Positions 1 to 8,349 of a stretch of DNA of 64,000 nucleotides are shown in pieces. Source of the DNA: Aquabacterium lacunae (GTDB lineage: Bacteria; Pseudomonadota; Gammaproteobacteria; Burkholderiales; Burkholderiaceae_C); the NCBI RefSeq assembly GCF_004310865.1, contig NZ_SIXI01000003.1, positions 490,492 through 554,491 on the forward strand. Direction: 5' to 3'. Under the pieces are notes generated by a model that was given only the letters and a program-made list of their open reading frames with translations, was not told the origin of the DNA and ran no database searches. Made by a program: the position numbers and the translations under genes. Each line of letters starts with the position of its first letter. Positions within the stretch are counted from its first letter, which is position 1.

Positions 1-321
1 GGTGCGCGTGGGCAGCATGAACTGCGCGAGCTCCAGTCCGTAGGACAAGGCCGAACAACCCAGCAGGGCCCCCACGGCCGCCAGGCCCACATGCCAGCCA
101 CTGCGCAGCAAGGCCAGGCACATGATGGCGCCCAGGGGCATGTAGCCCAGCAGGTTCTCGACCAGGTCCTTGGTCTGCTCGGAGGGCAGCTTGGGCAGGG
201 CCCAGCCGAACACCCCCGGAGATGGCCAGACAAAGCCCGACAGGGGGTACAGCGTGGCGTACACCACCAAGGCCACGGCGATCCAGGTCAGGGGCCAGGC
301 CGCACTGCGGTAAAGGGACAT
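1..321 (-). CDS. VanZ-like membrane protein, partial
   Basis: The reading frame is open to the left edge, so the C-terminus is missing. About 107 residues are visible, starting MSLYRSAAWPLTW. Hydrophobic segments lie near residues 8-30 and 60-95. The stretch DLVENLLGYMPLGAI resembles the conserved N-x-L-x-x-x-P-x-G core of VanZ-family proteins, and the following segment carries the ELAQ motif. VanZ proteins are small integral membrane proteins; VanZ gives low-level teicoplanin resistance in enterococci, but most proteobacterial members have no known job. It lies 37 bases downstream of hemJ on the same strand and may be co-transcribed. The ATG at 321 gives a sensible first membrane segment, though the frame stays open upstream, so the start is not proven. 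Confidence 0.7.
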   Translation of the reverse strand, partial: MSLYRSAAWPLTWIAVALVVYATLYPLSGFVWPSPGVFGWALPKLPSEQTKDLVENLLGYMPLGAIMCLALLRSGWHVGLAAVGALLGCSALSYGLELAQFMLPTRT

Positions 322-358
322 GCGGAAAGCCTTGGGCGGCAGGCGCGGGCAGGCCGCG

Positions 359-787
359 TCAGAAAGGCTTGACGACCACCAGGATCACGATGGCGGCAAA
401 CAGCAGCACCGCCACCTCGTTGAACACCCGGAACCACACATGGCTCTTGGTGTTGGAGAAGTCTTCAAAGCGACGCAGGCGGGCCTTGCACACATGGTGG
501 TACCCGATGGCGCCCACCACCAGGGCCAGCTTGGCGTGCATCCAGCCATTGCCCGGGCCGCGGCCAATGCCGTAATGCAGCCACAGGATCAGCCCCAGCA
601 CCAGGGCCACGCCCATCAGGATGCTGGTGAAGCGGTACAGTTTGCGGGCCATGAGCAACAGGCGCTCGCGCTCGGCATGGCTGTCCTTGGGCACCTCGGC
701 CAGGTTCACGAAGATCCGGGGCAGGTAGAACAGGCCTGCAAACCAGCTGGCCACGAAGATGATGTGGAGGGCTTTGATCCAGAGCAT
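359..787 (-). CDS. hemJ: Protoporphyrinogen IX oxidase HemJ
   Basis: HemJ oxidises protoporphyrinogen IX to protoporphyrin IX, the penultimate step of haem synthesis, in the inner membrane. The 142-residue product starts MLWIKALHIIF and has four hydrophobic segments, which matches the length and layout of the UPF0093/HemJ family. The His in KALHIIF and the Arg in LPRIF belong to the conserved N-terminal block. The frame extends upstream to 967, but those residues do not look like the family and they run through an intrinsic terminator, so I place the start at 787. hemB is divergent on the other side of the intergenic region, so two haem genes flank it. Family assignment is strong; the activity is inferred. 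Confidence 0.87.
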   Translation of the reverse strand: MLWIKALHIIFVASWFAGLFYLPRIFVNLAEVPKDSHAERERLLLMARKLYRFTSILMGVALVLGLILWLHYGIGRGPGNGWMHAKLALVVGAIGYHHVCKARLRRFEDFSNTKSHVWFRVFNEVAVLLFAAIVILVVVKPF

Positions 788-845
788 GGAGGCATTATGC
801 GGCGCCGCAACAAGCAGCCACCGGCCAGCCAAGGGCTGATTCTGG

Positions 846-877
846 AAAAAAAAGAGCCCCGGCTGAATGCCGGGGCT
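846..877 (-). terminator. Intrinsic terminator of the candidate small RNA
   Basis: On the minus strand a perfect 9-bp stem (AGCCCCGGC / GCCGGGGCT, arms 855-863 and 869-877) with a 5-nt loop is followed by C and eight consecutive U. It lies upstream of the hemJ start, so it cannot terminate hemJ; it ends a short transcript started near 960. Confidence 0.85.
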
Positions 878-960
878 GTGAAGCCTTAGCGCTGTCATCA
901 CGGTAAGGCACCTGCTCAGGGAGGAAAAGCAGGGGATGAGGCCTTGCGGCGTATCATCCG
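846..960 (-). ncRNA. Candidate small RNA or hemJ leader RNA, about 115 nt
   Basis: A near-consensus promoter (TATAAT at 967-972) points toward lower coordinates, and a strong intrinsic terminator ends at 846, before the hemJ start at 787. The predicted transcript has an upstream hairpin with arms at 911-916 and 928-933, whose 11-nt loop reads UUUCCUCCCUG in RNA. It also has the terminator hairpin at 855-877. A C-rich exposed loop is typical of RNAs that pair with Shine-Dalgarno regions. Either this is a free-standing sRNA or an attenuating leader of hemJ. I have not matched it to a named family with certainty. Confidence 0.55.
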
Positions 961-966
961 GGATCA

Positions 967-995
967 ATTATAGACCGGTTCGCCGAACATGCGAA
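967..995 (-). promoter_or_regulatory. Sigma-70 promoter for the small RNA / hemJ leader
   Basis: On the minus strand the -10 box is TATAAT (967-972), a perfect match. The -35 box is TTCGCA (990-995), 4 of 6 bases matching TTGACA, with a 17-bp spacer. The expected start of transcription is near 960. Confidence 0.6.
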
Positions 996-1056
996 GTCGA
1001 GATGTCCGAAATCGCACATTTCTCATCGTTTTGTCATGAAGACCGGGCCCCGCTGA

Positions 1057-2085
<1,029 letters not shown>

Positions 2086-2135
2086 GCTCCCCAGCATCCG
2101 CGTCTCGTCGATCACCTGCCCCTCCTGGGAGTGCC

Positions 2136-3341
2136 GTGCGTTTTTTCTGGATCCATGACGGTTTCACCGAACTGCCTGAGTGGCCCACCCACCTGCAGGG
2201 GCCGGGCTTTCTGTGGGTGACCTCCGGCAGGCGCGAGTTCGAGGTGCAGCTGGCCGACATCCAGGGGCAGCTGCAGCGTCTGACCGGCGGCAACCTGGTC
2301 GACCTGCACGTGTCCGACCTGCTGAACCCGCAGCTGCCCTCGCAGTACGACTACACCTCGTGGTATGACCTGCTGGTGTTCCGCCGCCTGGCCGCACGGC
2401 CGGGCACCGAGCGCATGTTCCTGGATGAAGAGCACGGCACGGCCAGTTCGGCCCGCCAGGCCCTGGCCAGCATCGACACCAGCCCCGTGGGCTTCGCGCT
2501 GTTCGACAAGCTGCTGCTGACCGTGCACCCCACCGATTGCTCGGTGCGTGACTTCTTCGTGCAGCGCTTCAGCCAGATCGGCGCGATGCAGAGCCGCTCG
2601 GAACACGACCCGCGCCCTGAGCCGCTGCTGAACCCCGCACCGGACGAAGACGCCCACCTGGGCGCCGATCCGGCCCTGCAAGGCCTGAACGACCACGGCG
2701 GGGGCCATGGGCGCGGCACGGGCAGCCGCATGCCGGCCAGCCCAGCCGACCTGATGCTGCGGGTGGTCAACCACATGGTCGACAGCTACCTCGACCTGCG
2801 CCGACTGCTGACCCGCCAGTTCGGCTACCTGCAGCACGAGCTGCTGTCGGCACGCAACCGATTCACCAGCTGGCAGGCCCTGCTGGAATCGCGCAACGCC
2901 CTGCACCTGCTGGAAGACACCTGCGAAGACCAGCGCAGTGCCGTGCAGGAATGGATCGACGCCCTCGACGAATGGCCCATGCCCGAGGACCGCGGCGCAG
3001 CCCGCGAGCGCGAGCTGCTGAGGGTGCGCTCTCGCGACGTGCACGAGCACATCGAACGGGTGCTGACCCATGTGCGCCGCCTGGAGGCCTCGGCCGAAAG
3101 CGCCGTGCAGATGCACTTCTCGCTGCAGGGCAGCCGCACCAACGACATCATGAAGACGCTGACGGTGCTGACGGCCGTGTTCCTGCCGCTGAACCTGATC
3201 ACCGGGGTGTTCGGCATGAACTTCGACTTCCTGCCCCTGATCCACACCTCGGCCGGCTTCTGGGTGGCCCTGGGCCTGATGGGCCTGGTGGTGGTCGGCC
3301 TGCTGTGGTGGTTCAGGCGGCAGCGCTACCTGGGTGACTGA
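2136..3341 (+). CDS. CorA/ZntB-family divalent cation transporter
   Basis: A 401-residue protein with a large cytoplasmic N-terminal domain, a long helical region (about residues 210-335) and two C-terminal membrane helices. The signature GMN motif is at residues 360-362 (TGVFGMNFDF), at the end of the first helix, as expected for the CorA pore. CorA-family proteins form pentameric channels for Mg2+ or, in the ZntB branch, Zn2+. The substrate cannot be read from sequence. The start is GTG, supported by GGGAG a few bases upstream. The first 60 residues are more diverged than in E. coli CorA. An internal Gly/His-rich stretch (around GGGHGRGTG) sits before the helical stalk. Confidence 0.88.
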   Translation: MRFFWIHDGFTELPEWPTHLQGPGFLWVTSGRREFEVQLADIQGQLQRLTGGNLVDLHVSDLLNPQLPSQYDYTSWYDLLVFRRLAARPGTERMFLDEEHGTASSARQALASIDTSPVGFALFDKLLLTVHPTDCSVRDFFVQRFSQIGAMQSRSEHDPRPEPLLNPAPDEDAHLGADPALQGLNDHGGGHGRGTGSRMPASPADLMLRVVNHMVDSYLDLRRLLTRQFGYLQHELLSARNRFTSWQALLESRNALHLLEDTCEDQRSAVQEWIDALDEWPMPEDRGAARERELLRVRSRDVHEHIERVLTHVRRLEASAESAVQMHFSLQGSRTNDIMKTLTVLTAVFLPLNLITGVFGMNFDFLPLIHTSAGFWVALGLMGLVVVGLLWWFRRQRYLGD

Positions 3342-3359
3342 GTCACGCCACGCGGGCAT

Positions 3360-4124
3360 TCAGCCCAGGTTGTCCTGCACGAAACCCCAGTTCACCAGCT
3401 TGTCGGTCACGGCATGGATGTGGTCGACGCGGCGGTTCTGGTAGTCGAGGTAGTAGGCGTGCTCCCAGACATCCAGGGCCAGCAAAGGCCTGGCACCCAC
3501 GGTCAGAGGGCTGTCGCCACCACCGGTGCGGGTGACCCTCAACTGGCCATCTTGCAGCACCAGCCAGACCCAGCCGCTGCCGAACTGGGCCGCAGCGGCT
3601 TTGGCCAGCTCCTGCCGAAGCGCATCGACCGAGCCAAACGACTGCTCGATCTTCTGCTTCAGGGCGGCAGGCGGCACCCCGCCCCCCTTGGCCCTCAGGC
3701 CCTGCCAATAAAAGGTGTGGTTCCACACCTGACCCGCGTTGTTGAACAGGGCGGTCTTGGCAGGCTGCCCGGCCGAGCTGGTGATCAGGCTCTCCAGCGA
3801 TTGCTCGGCCTGGGGCGTGTCCTGGATGAGCTTGACCAGGTTGTCGAAGTAACCCTTGTGGTGCTTGCCATAGTGAAAAGACAGGGTCTGCGCCGAGATG
3901 ACCGGATCGAGCGCCTGCTCGGCAAACGGCAGAGGCGGCAGGCTCATGGCCGACGAGGCTCGCGCGGCAGAGGGCCACCAGGCGGCGCCGGTGGCCAGAG
4001 CCAGCCCGGCCGCTGAGGTGTTCACCAGGAACTGACGTCGGCCTTTGGCGCCTGTGTTGGTGGCCGTGGTGGCGGCAGGTGTGGTGGCAGGTGTGGTGGC
4101 GGCAATCGAAACGCGAGTGTGCAT
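3360..4124 (-). CDS. Fe-type superoxide dismutase with Tat signal
   Basis: The 254-residue protein has the metal ligands of Fe/Mn superoxide dismutases: H84 (HYGKHHK), H136 (NHTFYW), D218 and H222 (DVWEHAYYLDY). The Gln of GQVWNHTFYW favours the iron type. It converts superoxide to peroxide and oxygen. Unlike cytoplasmic SodB it starts with an extra 58 residues: a Thr/Ala/Pro-rich stretch, a twin-arginine motif (GRRQFLVNTS, residues 28-37), and a hydrophobic segment ending in ARASSA. It is therefore predicted to be exported folded by Tat to the periplasm. The start at 4124 follows AGGAG with good spacing; the longer frame to 4334 has no support. Confidence 0.92.
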   Translation of the reverse strand: MHTRVSIAATTPATTPAATTATNTGAKGRRQFLVNTSAAGLALATGAAWWPSAARASSAMSLPPLPFAEQALDPVISAQTLSFHYGKHHKGYFDNLVKLIQDTPQAEQSLESLITSSAGQPAKTALFNNAGQVWNHTFYWQGLRAKGGGVPPAALKQKIEQSFGSVDALRQELAKAAAAQFGSGWVWLVLQDGQLRVTRTGGGDSPLTVGARPLLALDVWEHAYYLDYQNRRVDHIHAVTDKLVNWGFVQDNLG

Positions 4125-4179
4125 GGGAGGGCTCCTGTGGTGAATGGTGGCGTCATGGCGCCACCATATGCTGTCGCCA

Positions 4180-5124
4180 CTAGGTGCCGCTGTCCATCCC
4201 ACGATGTGAACTTGCGTCAGACAGCACCTCGCGCGCCAGACACAGGTCGTCCCAGGCCAGGGCCTTGTCGGCCGGGTTGCGCAGCAGATAGGCCGGGTGG
4301 TAGGTGACCACCAGCGGTACGCCTTGGAAGTCATGCACGCGACCGCGCAGCTTGCCGATGGGCTCGGCAGTTTTCAGCAGCGACTGCACGGCGAAGCGGC
4401 CCATCGCCACGATCAGGCGGGGCTGCACCAGCGCCACCTGACGCAACAGGAAAGGCTCGCACTGGGCCACTTCTTCGGGCTGGGGGTTGCGGTTGCCGGG
4501 GGGCCGGCACTTGATGACGTTGGCGATGAACACCTGCTCTTCAGGCGGCGCCTCGGCGCGGGTCAGTCCCACGGCCGTCAGCATGCGGTCGAGCAATTGG
4601 CCTGCGCGGCCCACGAAGGGCTCGCCGTGACGGTCTTCCTGCTCGCCAGGGGCTTCGCCCACCAGCATCCAGTGCGCCTGCGGATGGCCCACGCCGAACA
4701 CGGTCTGCCGGCGGGAGTGACACAGGCCGCAGGCCTGGCAGCCAGACACAGCCTCGCGCAAGGCCGGCCAGTCCATGGCCTCGACGCCCACGGGGCGAGG
4801 GCCCAGCGCCAGGGCCTCAGCCGACACGGAGGGCAACACACGCGGGGCCTGGCCCCGCGCCTCGGGATCGGCCTTGGGCGGTCGACCCATGGCTGGCGAG
4901 GGTGGGGCCGCAGGCGCAAGCGCACTCGCGGGCCTCGTGCCGTGGGCCACGGGGCCCGCTGAGCCGGCCATTGCCGGTTCGGCAGACACGGTGGGCGCCA
5001 CCGGCTCGCCCGGCGCCACCACCACGGGGCGCGCTTCGGCCTCATCGGCTGTGACGGGCCAGAAGTTCTGCACGCCCAGCTCGCGCAGCATGGCCAGTCG
5101 GCGATCAGTCCAGCGCGGCGTCAA
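4180..5124 (-). CDS. Family 4 uracil-DNA glycosylase
   Basis: This enzyme removes uracil from DNA for base-excision repair. The 314-residue product has the family 4 motif GEAPGEQED (157-165) and four cysteines placed for a 4Fe-4S cluster: C132 and C135 (CGLC), C206 (KCRPPGNRNP) and C222. The second motif, TYHPAYLLR, is near the C-terminus. Residues 30-110 are a low-complexity Pro/Ala linker behind a short N-terminal segment (LRELGVQNFWP), as seen in many betaproteobacterial members. The start is TTG, with GGAGG six bases upstream inside the end of rimI. It is the last gene of a tsaB-rimI-udg run and overlaps rimI by 20 bases. Confidence 0.88.
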   Translation of the reverse strand: MTPRWTDRRLAMLRELGVQNFWPVTADEAEARPVVVAPGEPVAPTVSAEPAMAGSAGPVAHGTRPASALAPAAPPSPAMGRPPKADPEARGQAPRVLPSVSAEALALGPRPVGVEAMDWPALREAVSGCQACGLCHSRRQTVFGVGHPQAHWMLVGEAPGEQEDRHGEPFVGRAGQLLDRMLTAVGLTRAEAPPEEQVFIANVIKCRPPGNRNPQPEEVAQCEPFLLRQVALVQPRLIVAMGRFAVQSLLKTAEPIGKLRGRVHDFQGVPLVVTYHPAYLLRNPADKALAWDDLCLAREVLSDASSHRGMDSGT

Positions 5125-5638
5125 GGGCCACCTCCCGCTTCATGACCACGGCGTCTTCTCGACCGCCCACAGCCGGGTAATAGTTCTTGCGCAGGCCCAC
5201 CGCCAGGTACTGGTGGCGGGCATACAGCGCGCGGGCGCGCCCATTGCTCGGGCGCACTTCCAGCCAGATGGCTTCCTGACGGTGCGTGCGCGCCAGGGCC
5301 ACCAGCAGGTCCAGCAGCAGGCTGGCCACGCCCTGCCCGCGCACGCGGTCGGCCACGGCGATGTTGAGCAGGTGCAGCTCGTCGACACCGAACATGACCA
5401 CGCACACCCCGACCACCCCCCCATCGGGCAGGCAGGCCACCCGTGTCCAGTAGCCGCTGGCCAGCGAGGATCGGTAGTTGTCCGGCGTCCAGGCGTGGAT
5501 CGGGTGCGCACAGGCCAGCTGCTCGAAGGCCACCACGGCAGGGATGTCCTCGGGCCTCATGGGGCGCAGCACCAGTTCCGCCAGCAAGGGCGACACCGAT
5601 CCCGAACCCTGAGGGGCCACCCCAGACAGGGCCGCCAT
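5105..5638 (-). CDS. rimI: Ribosomal protein S18 alanine N-acetyltransferase
   Basis: A 177-residue GNAT-fold acetyltransferase. The core matches RimI: LRPMRPEDIPAV at the start of the fold, LLNIAVADRVRGQGVASLLL as the acetyl-CoA loop (R-G-Q-G-V-A), and EVRPSNGRARALYARHQY near the end. RimI acetylates the N-terminal Ala of S18. The ATG at 5638 overlaps the tsaB stop by one base (TGATG), which indicates translational coupling, so I reject the much longer frame upstream. Pairing with tsaB is common in proteobacteria. Confidence 0.9.
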   Translation of the reverse strand: MAALSGVAPQGSGSVSPLLAELVLRPMRPEDIPAVVAFEQLACAHPIHAWTPDNYRSSLASGYWTRVACLPDGGVVGVCVVMFGVDELHLLNIAVADRVRGQGVASLLLDLLVALARTHRQEAIWLEVRPSNGRARALYARHQYLAVGLRKNYYPAVGGREDAVVMKREVALDAALD

Positions 5639-6438
5639 CAGGCACGCTCCGCCAAAGCCGCGGCCACCCGGTCGGCCGCTCGCTCTGCCGTGGTCTGGGC
5701 CACCTTGTCTCGCACGTACAAGGGCAGCGCCAGCGCCGCATCGCAAGCCAGCCCCTGGGCCCAGGCCTGCCGCGCCAGCACGGCCAGTGCGGCGCCCTCG
5801 GGTGCGGCTTCTGGCACACAGCCCACGCCGGCTGCACCCAGGGCCTGCGCCTGTTCGGGGAATGCCGCGAGCGCCGTGCCACAGGCCCACACCCGGCCGA
5901 GGCCCGTGGCATCGGGAGAAGCCGTCACATGAGCCAGCGCGGTGTCGGTCAGCCGGGCCGCAGGCCACAAGGCCGGCTGCGCCAGCGCACACCAGCCCTG
6001 CGCCGGGCGCCACCCCCAGGGCTGCGCATACACCTCGCTCATGCGGGCGTCTTGCAGCACCCACACCACGGTTGCCGGGTGGTCGCTCAACTGCGTCGCC
6101 AAAGGGGTGCAGCGCTGACGGGCCGATTCAGCCACCAGGGCCAGGGTGTCCAGCGGCAACACGGGCAGCCCCAGCCCCAGGGCCAGGCCTTGCGCCACCG
6201 AACACGCCGTGCGCAGGCCCGTGAAGGCCCCAGGCCCCCGGCCAAAGGCGATGGCCTGCAAGGCGCTGCGTGGCACACCCGCTTCGTCCAGCAAAGCCTG
6301 CACGCCAGGCAGCAGACTGGCCGAGGCCTGGGCGCCCCCGCCCAGCGCCCGCACCCAGGTGCGCTCGCCCTGACAAAGGGCGAGGTGCACGACCTCGGTG
6401 GCGGTGTCCAGGGCGATCAGGCAAGGCGTTTCAGACAT
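5638..6438 (-). CDS. tsaB: tRNA threonylcarbamoyladenosine synthesis protein TsaB
   Basis: TsaB is the inactive partner of TsaD in the complex that adds threonylcarbamoyl to A37 of ANN-decoding tRNAs. The 266-residue protein shows the ASKHA start (LIALDTATEVVHLAL) and the hallmark GRGPGAFTGLRTACSVAQGL stretch. It is cytoplasmic. It starts the operon tsaB-rimI-udg and is divergent from dacB, with 76 bases between the two starts. Sua5, which makes the threonylcarbamoyl-AMP intermediate for the same pathway, is also in this window (9679-10719). Confidence 0.92.
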   Translation of the reverse strand: MSETPCLIALDTATEVVHLALCQGERTWVRALGGGAQASASLLPGVQALLDEAGVPRSALQAIAFGRGPGAFTGLRTACSVAQGLALGLGLPVLPLDTLALVAESARQRCTPLATQLSDHPATVVWVLQDARMSEVYAQPWGWRPAQGWCALAQPALWPAARLTDTALAHVTASPDATGLGRVWACGTALAAFPEQAQALGAAGVGCVPEAAPEGAALAVLARQAWAQGLACDAALALPLYVRDKVAQTTAERAADRVAAALAERA

Positions 6439-6514
6439 GCCGCCAGTGTACCGACTGGCGGCCCACCGGCCCTTTGTGGCGCAACGCTTCCGCAGTCGCC
6501 ACTATCATGCGCGC

Positions 6515-8032
6515 ATGCTCAGCCGTCTGCCTGCCCTGCCCCCGCCTGCCTTGGTCAGTCGGGTGTTTGCGCTGGGGGTGTCCCTGGCCCTTGCGCATGG
6601 GACACAGGCACAAGCACAGGTGCCCACCGAGCACGCCTCCCGCTGGCCCAGCGCATTGGCCTCCGCCTGGCAGGCGACCGGCCTGTCCGCCCAGAGCGTG
6701 TCGGTGTGGGTGCAGGCTGTCGAGGCCGAGCAGCCCCTGCTGGCCATTGCCCCCGACAGCCCACGGCGCATGGCCTCGGTCATGAAGCTGGTGACCACCG
6801 GCGTCGCGCTTCAGACCCTGGGGCCGGCCGCCACCTGGCAGACACCGATCGGCCTGACCGGCACACTGAGCCCCGACGGCGACCTGCAGGGGTCGGTGCA
6901 CATCCGGGCTTCGGGTGACCCTTCGCTGGACGGCATGCGCCTGCGCGAGGCCCTGACCCAGTGGCGCGAGCAGGGACTGCGACGCATCCGCGGTGACGTG
7001 GTGGTGGACCACAGCCTCTGGACCTTGCCGCCACATGACGCCGCAGCCTTCGACAACGCGCCCTGGAAGCCCTACAACGCCGGGGCCTCGGCCTGGCTGG
7101 TGGCCCACGGGGCGGTGACCCTGCGCTTCGAGCTGGACGGCCCCACCCGCCCCCGCGTGCGACTCAGCCCCCCGATGGACGGCGTGACGGTGATCAACCA
7201 GCTCACCTTGTCAGACGGCCCTTGTGGCAACTGGCGCGAAGGCATCCGGCTGGAGGCCCCATCGGACGTCGGCGAACGCAGTTTGCGTCTGCAAGGGCGC
7301 TACCCCACAGCGTGCCTGGCGCAGAACTGGCCGATCCGCTGGCCCTCCAGCACACCGCTCGAACACAGCGCCCGCACCTGGCTGGCCGCCTGGCAGGCCC
7401 TGGGCGGCAGCCTCGACGGACAGGTGCGCGAGGGCCCGTGGCCCCCTGGCCAGCCCGTGTGGTCCACCTGGACCTCACCGCCCTTGCACGAGGTGGTTCG
7501 CGACATCAACAAGTTCAGCAACAACGTGATGGCGCGCCAGCTCTTCCTGAGCCTGGCCACGCCGCATGGCCCGGCTCAGCCGCCGCTGGCTGGCGATGCC
7601 CTGACCGTGGCCCGCGACGTGGCCGCCCGGCACGTGCGCCTGCGCACCCAGGGCCCGGACGGGGCCAGCCCTTGTGAAGGTGAGCACCTGGTGCTGGACA
7701 ACGGCGCCGGCCTGTCGCGCACCGAAGGCGCGACCGCCCGCTGCATGGGCCACTGGCTGAAGGCCCTGTGGCAGTCACCGCAAATGCCCGAATGGCTGGC
7801 GTCACTGCCGATTGCGGGCGTGGACGGCACCGCGCGCCGCATGACCGGCGCCGTGGGCCAGGCCCATCTGAAAACCGGCTCACTGGACGACGTGGTGAGC
7901 CTGGCGGGGGTGGTGCATGCCTCCCGTGGCCAGCGCTACCTGGTGGTGGCCGTCGTCAACGACCCGAAGGCCGAAAAGGCGCGCCCCGCGCTGCAGGCCC
8001 TGTTGCAATGGATTTCGCAGGACACCCCATGA
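6515..8032 (+). CDS. dacB: D-alanyl-D-alanine carboxypeptidase/endopeptidase (PBP4 type)
   Basis: A periplasmic penicillin-binding protein of peptidase family S13 that trims and cuts peptidoglycan cross-links. The 505-residue product has a signal peptide (cleavage likely after AQAQA) and the three serine-transferase motifs: S88-V-M-K91, S335-N-N and K453-T-G. The wide gap between the first two motifs fits the inserted domains of PBP4. The frame opens upstream at 6398, but that part overlaps the tsaB start and has no signal sequence; ATG 6515 puts the signal peptide at the N-terminus. It overlaps the next gene by four bases. Confidence 0.9.
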   Translation: MLSRLPALPPPALVSRVFALGVSLALAHGTQAQAQVPTEHASRWPSALASAWQATGLSAQSVSVWVQAVEAEQPLLAIAPDSPRRMASVMKLVTTGVALQTLGPAATWQTPIGLTGTLSPDGDLQGSVHIRASGDPSLDGMRLREALTQWREQGLRRIRGDVVVDHSLWTLPPHDAAAFDNAPWKPYNAGASAWLVAHGAVTLRFELDGPTRPRVRLSPPMDGVTVINQLTLSDGPCGNWREGIRLEAPSDVGERSLRLQGRYPTACLAQNWPIRWPSSTPLEHSARTWLAAWQALGGSLDGQVREGPWPPGQPVWSTWTSPPLHEVVRDINKFSNNVMARQLFLSLATPHGPAQPPLAGDALTVARDVAARHVRLRTQGPDGASPCEGEHLVLDNGAGLSRTEGATARCMGHWLKALWQSPQMPEWLASLPIAGVDGTARRMTGAVGQAHLKTGSLDDVVSLAGVVHASRGQRYLVVAVVNDPKAEKARPALQALLQWISQDTP

Positions 8033-8325
8033 GCTTGTTTGTGCCCGGCCTCAGCACCCTGGACGCCACCGTGATCGAAGGCGTCGGCAGCCTGGCGGCC
8101 ATGCTGACCACCGGCTCCTTCATCCCTCAGGCCTGGCTGACGTTCCGCACGAAAGATGTCAGCGGCATCTCTCTGGGCATGTACAGCGCATTCACCACGG
8201 GCGTCGCCCTGTGGCTGCTGTACGGCATGGCCATGGGCTCGTGGCCCATCACGGTGGCCAACGCCATCACGCTGAGCCTGGCCATGGCCATTTTGCTGAT
8301 GAAGCTGGTGTACGGAAAGCAATGA
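8029..8325 (+). CDS. SemiSWEET-type sugar transporter
   Basis: A 98-residue membrane protein with three predicted helices and the PQ-loop signature at residues 31-47 (FIPQAWLTFRTKDVSGIS). This is the size and motif of bacterial SemiSWEETs, which work as dimers to move sugars such as sucrose or glucose across the inner membrane. The ATG overlaps the dacB stop (ATGA), so translation is probably coupled. A sugar transporter linked to a peptidoglycan hydrolase might carry a wall-derived sugar; that is speculation from context only. Confidence 0.85.
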   Translation: MSLFVPGLSTLDATVIEGVGSLAAMLTTGSFIPQAWLTFRTKDVSGISLGMYSAFTTGVALWLLYGMAMGSWPITVANAITLSLAMAILLMKLVYGKQ

Positions 8326-8349
8326 CCGGCCCCTTGGGGGCCACGCACA

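Noticed and set aside
359..967. A 202-codon version of hemJ starting at 967
   Set aside because: The extra 60 codons cross a promoter and terminator for the candidate small RNA and do not resemble HemJ; start set at 787.
4040..4110. Short GGTGTGGTGGC-like repeats as a possible CRISPR or regulatory repeat
   Set aside because: They are coding repeats for the Thr/Ala/Pro stretch in the superoxide dismutase N-terminus; no spacers.
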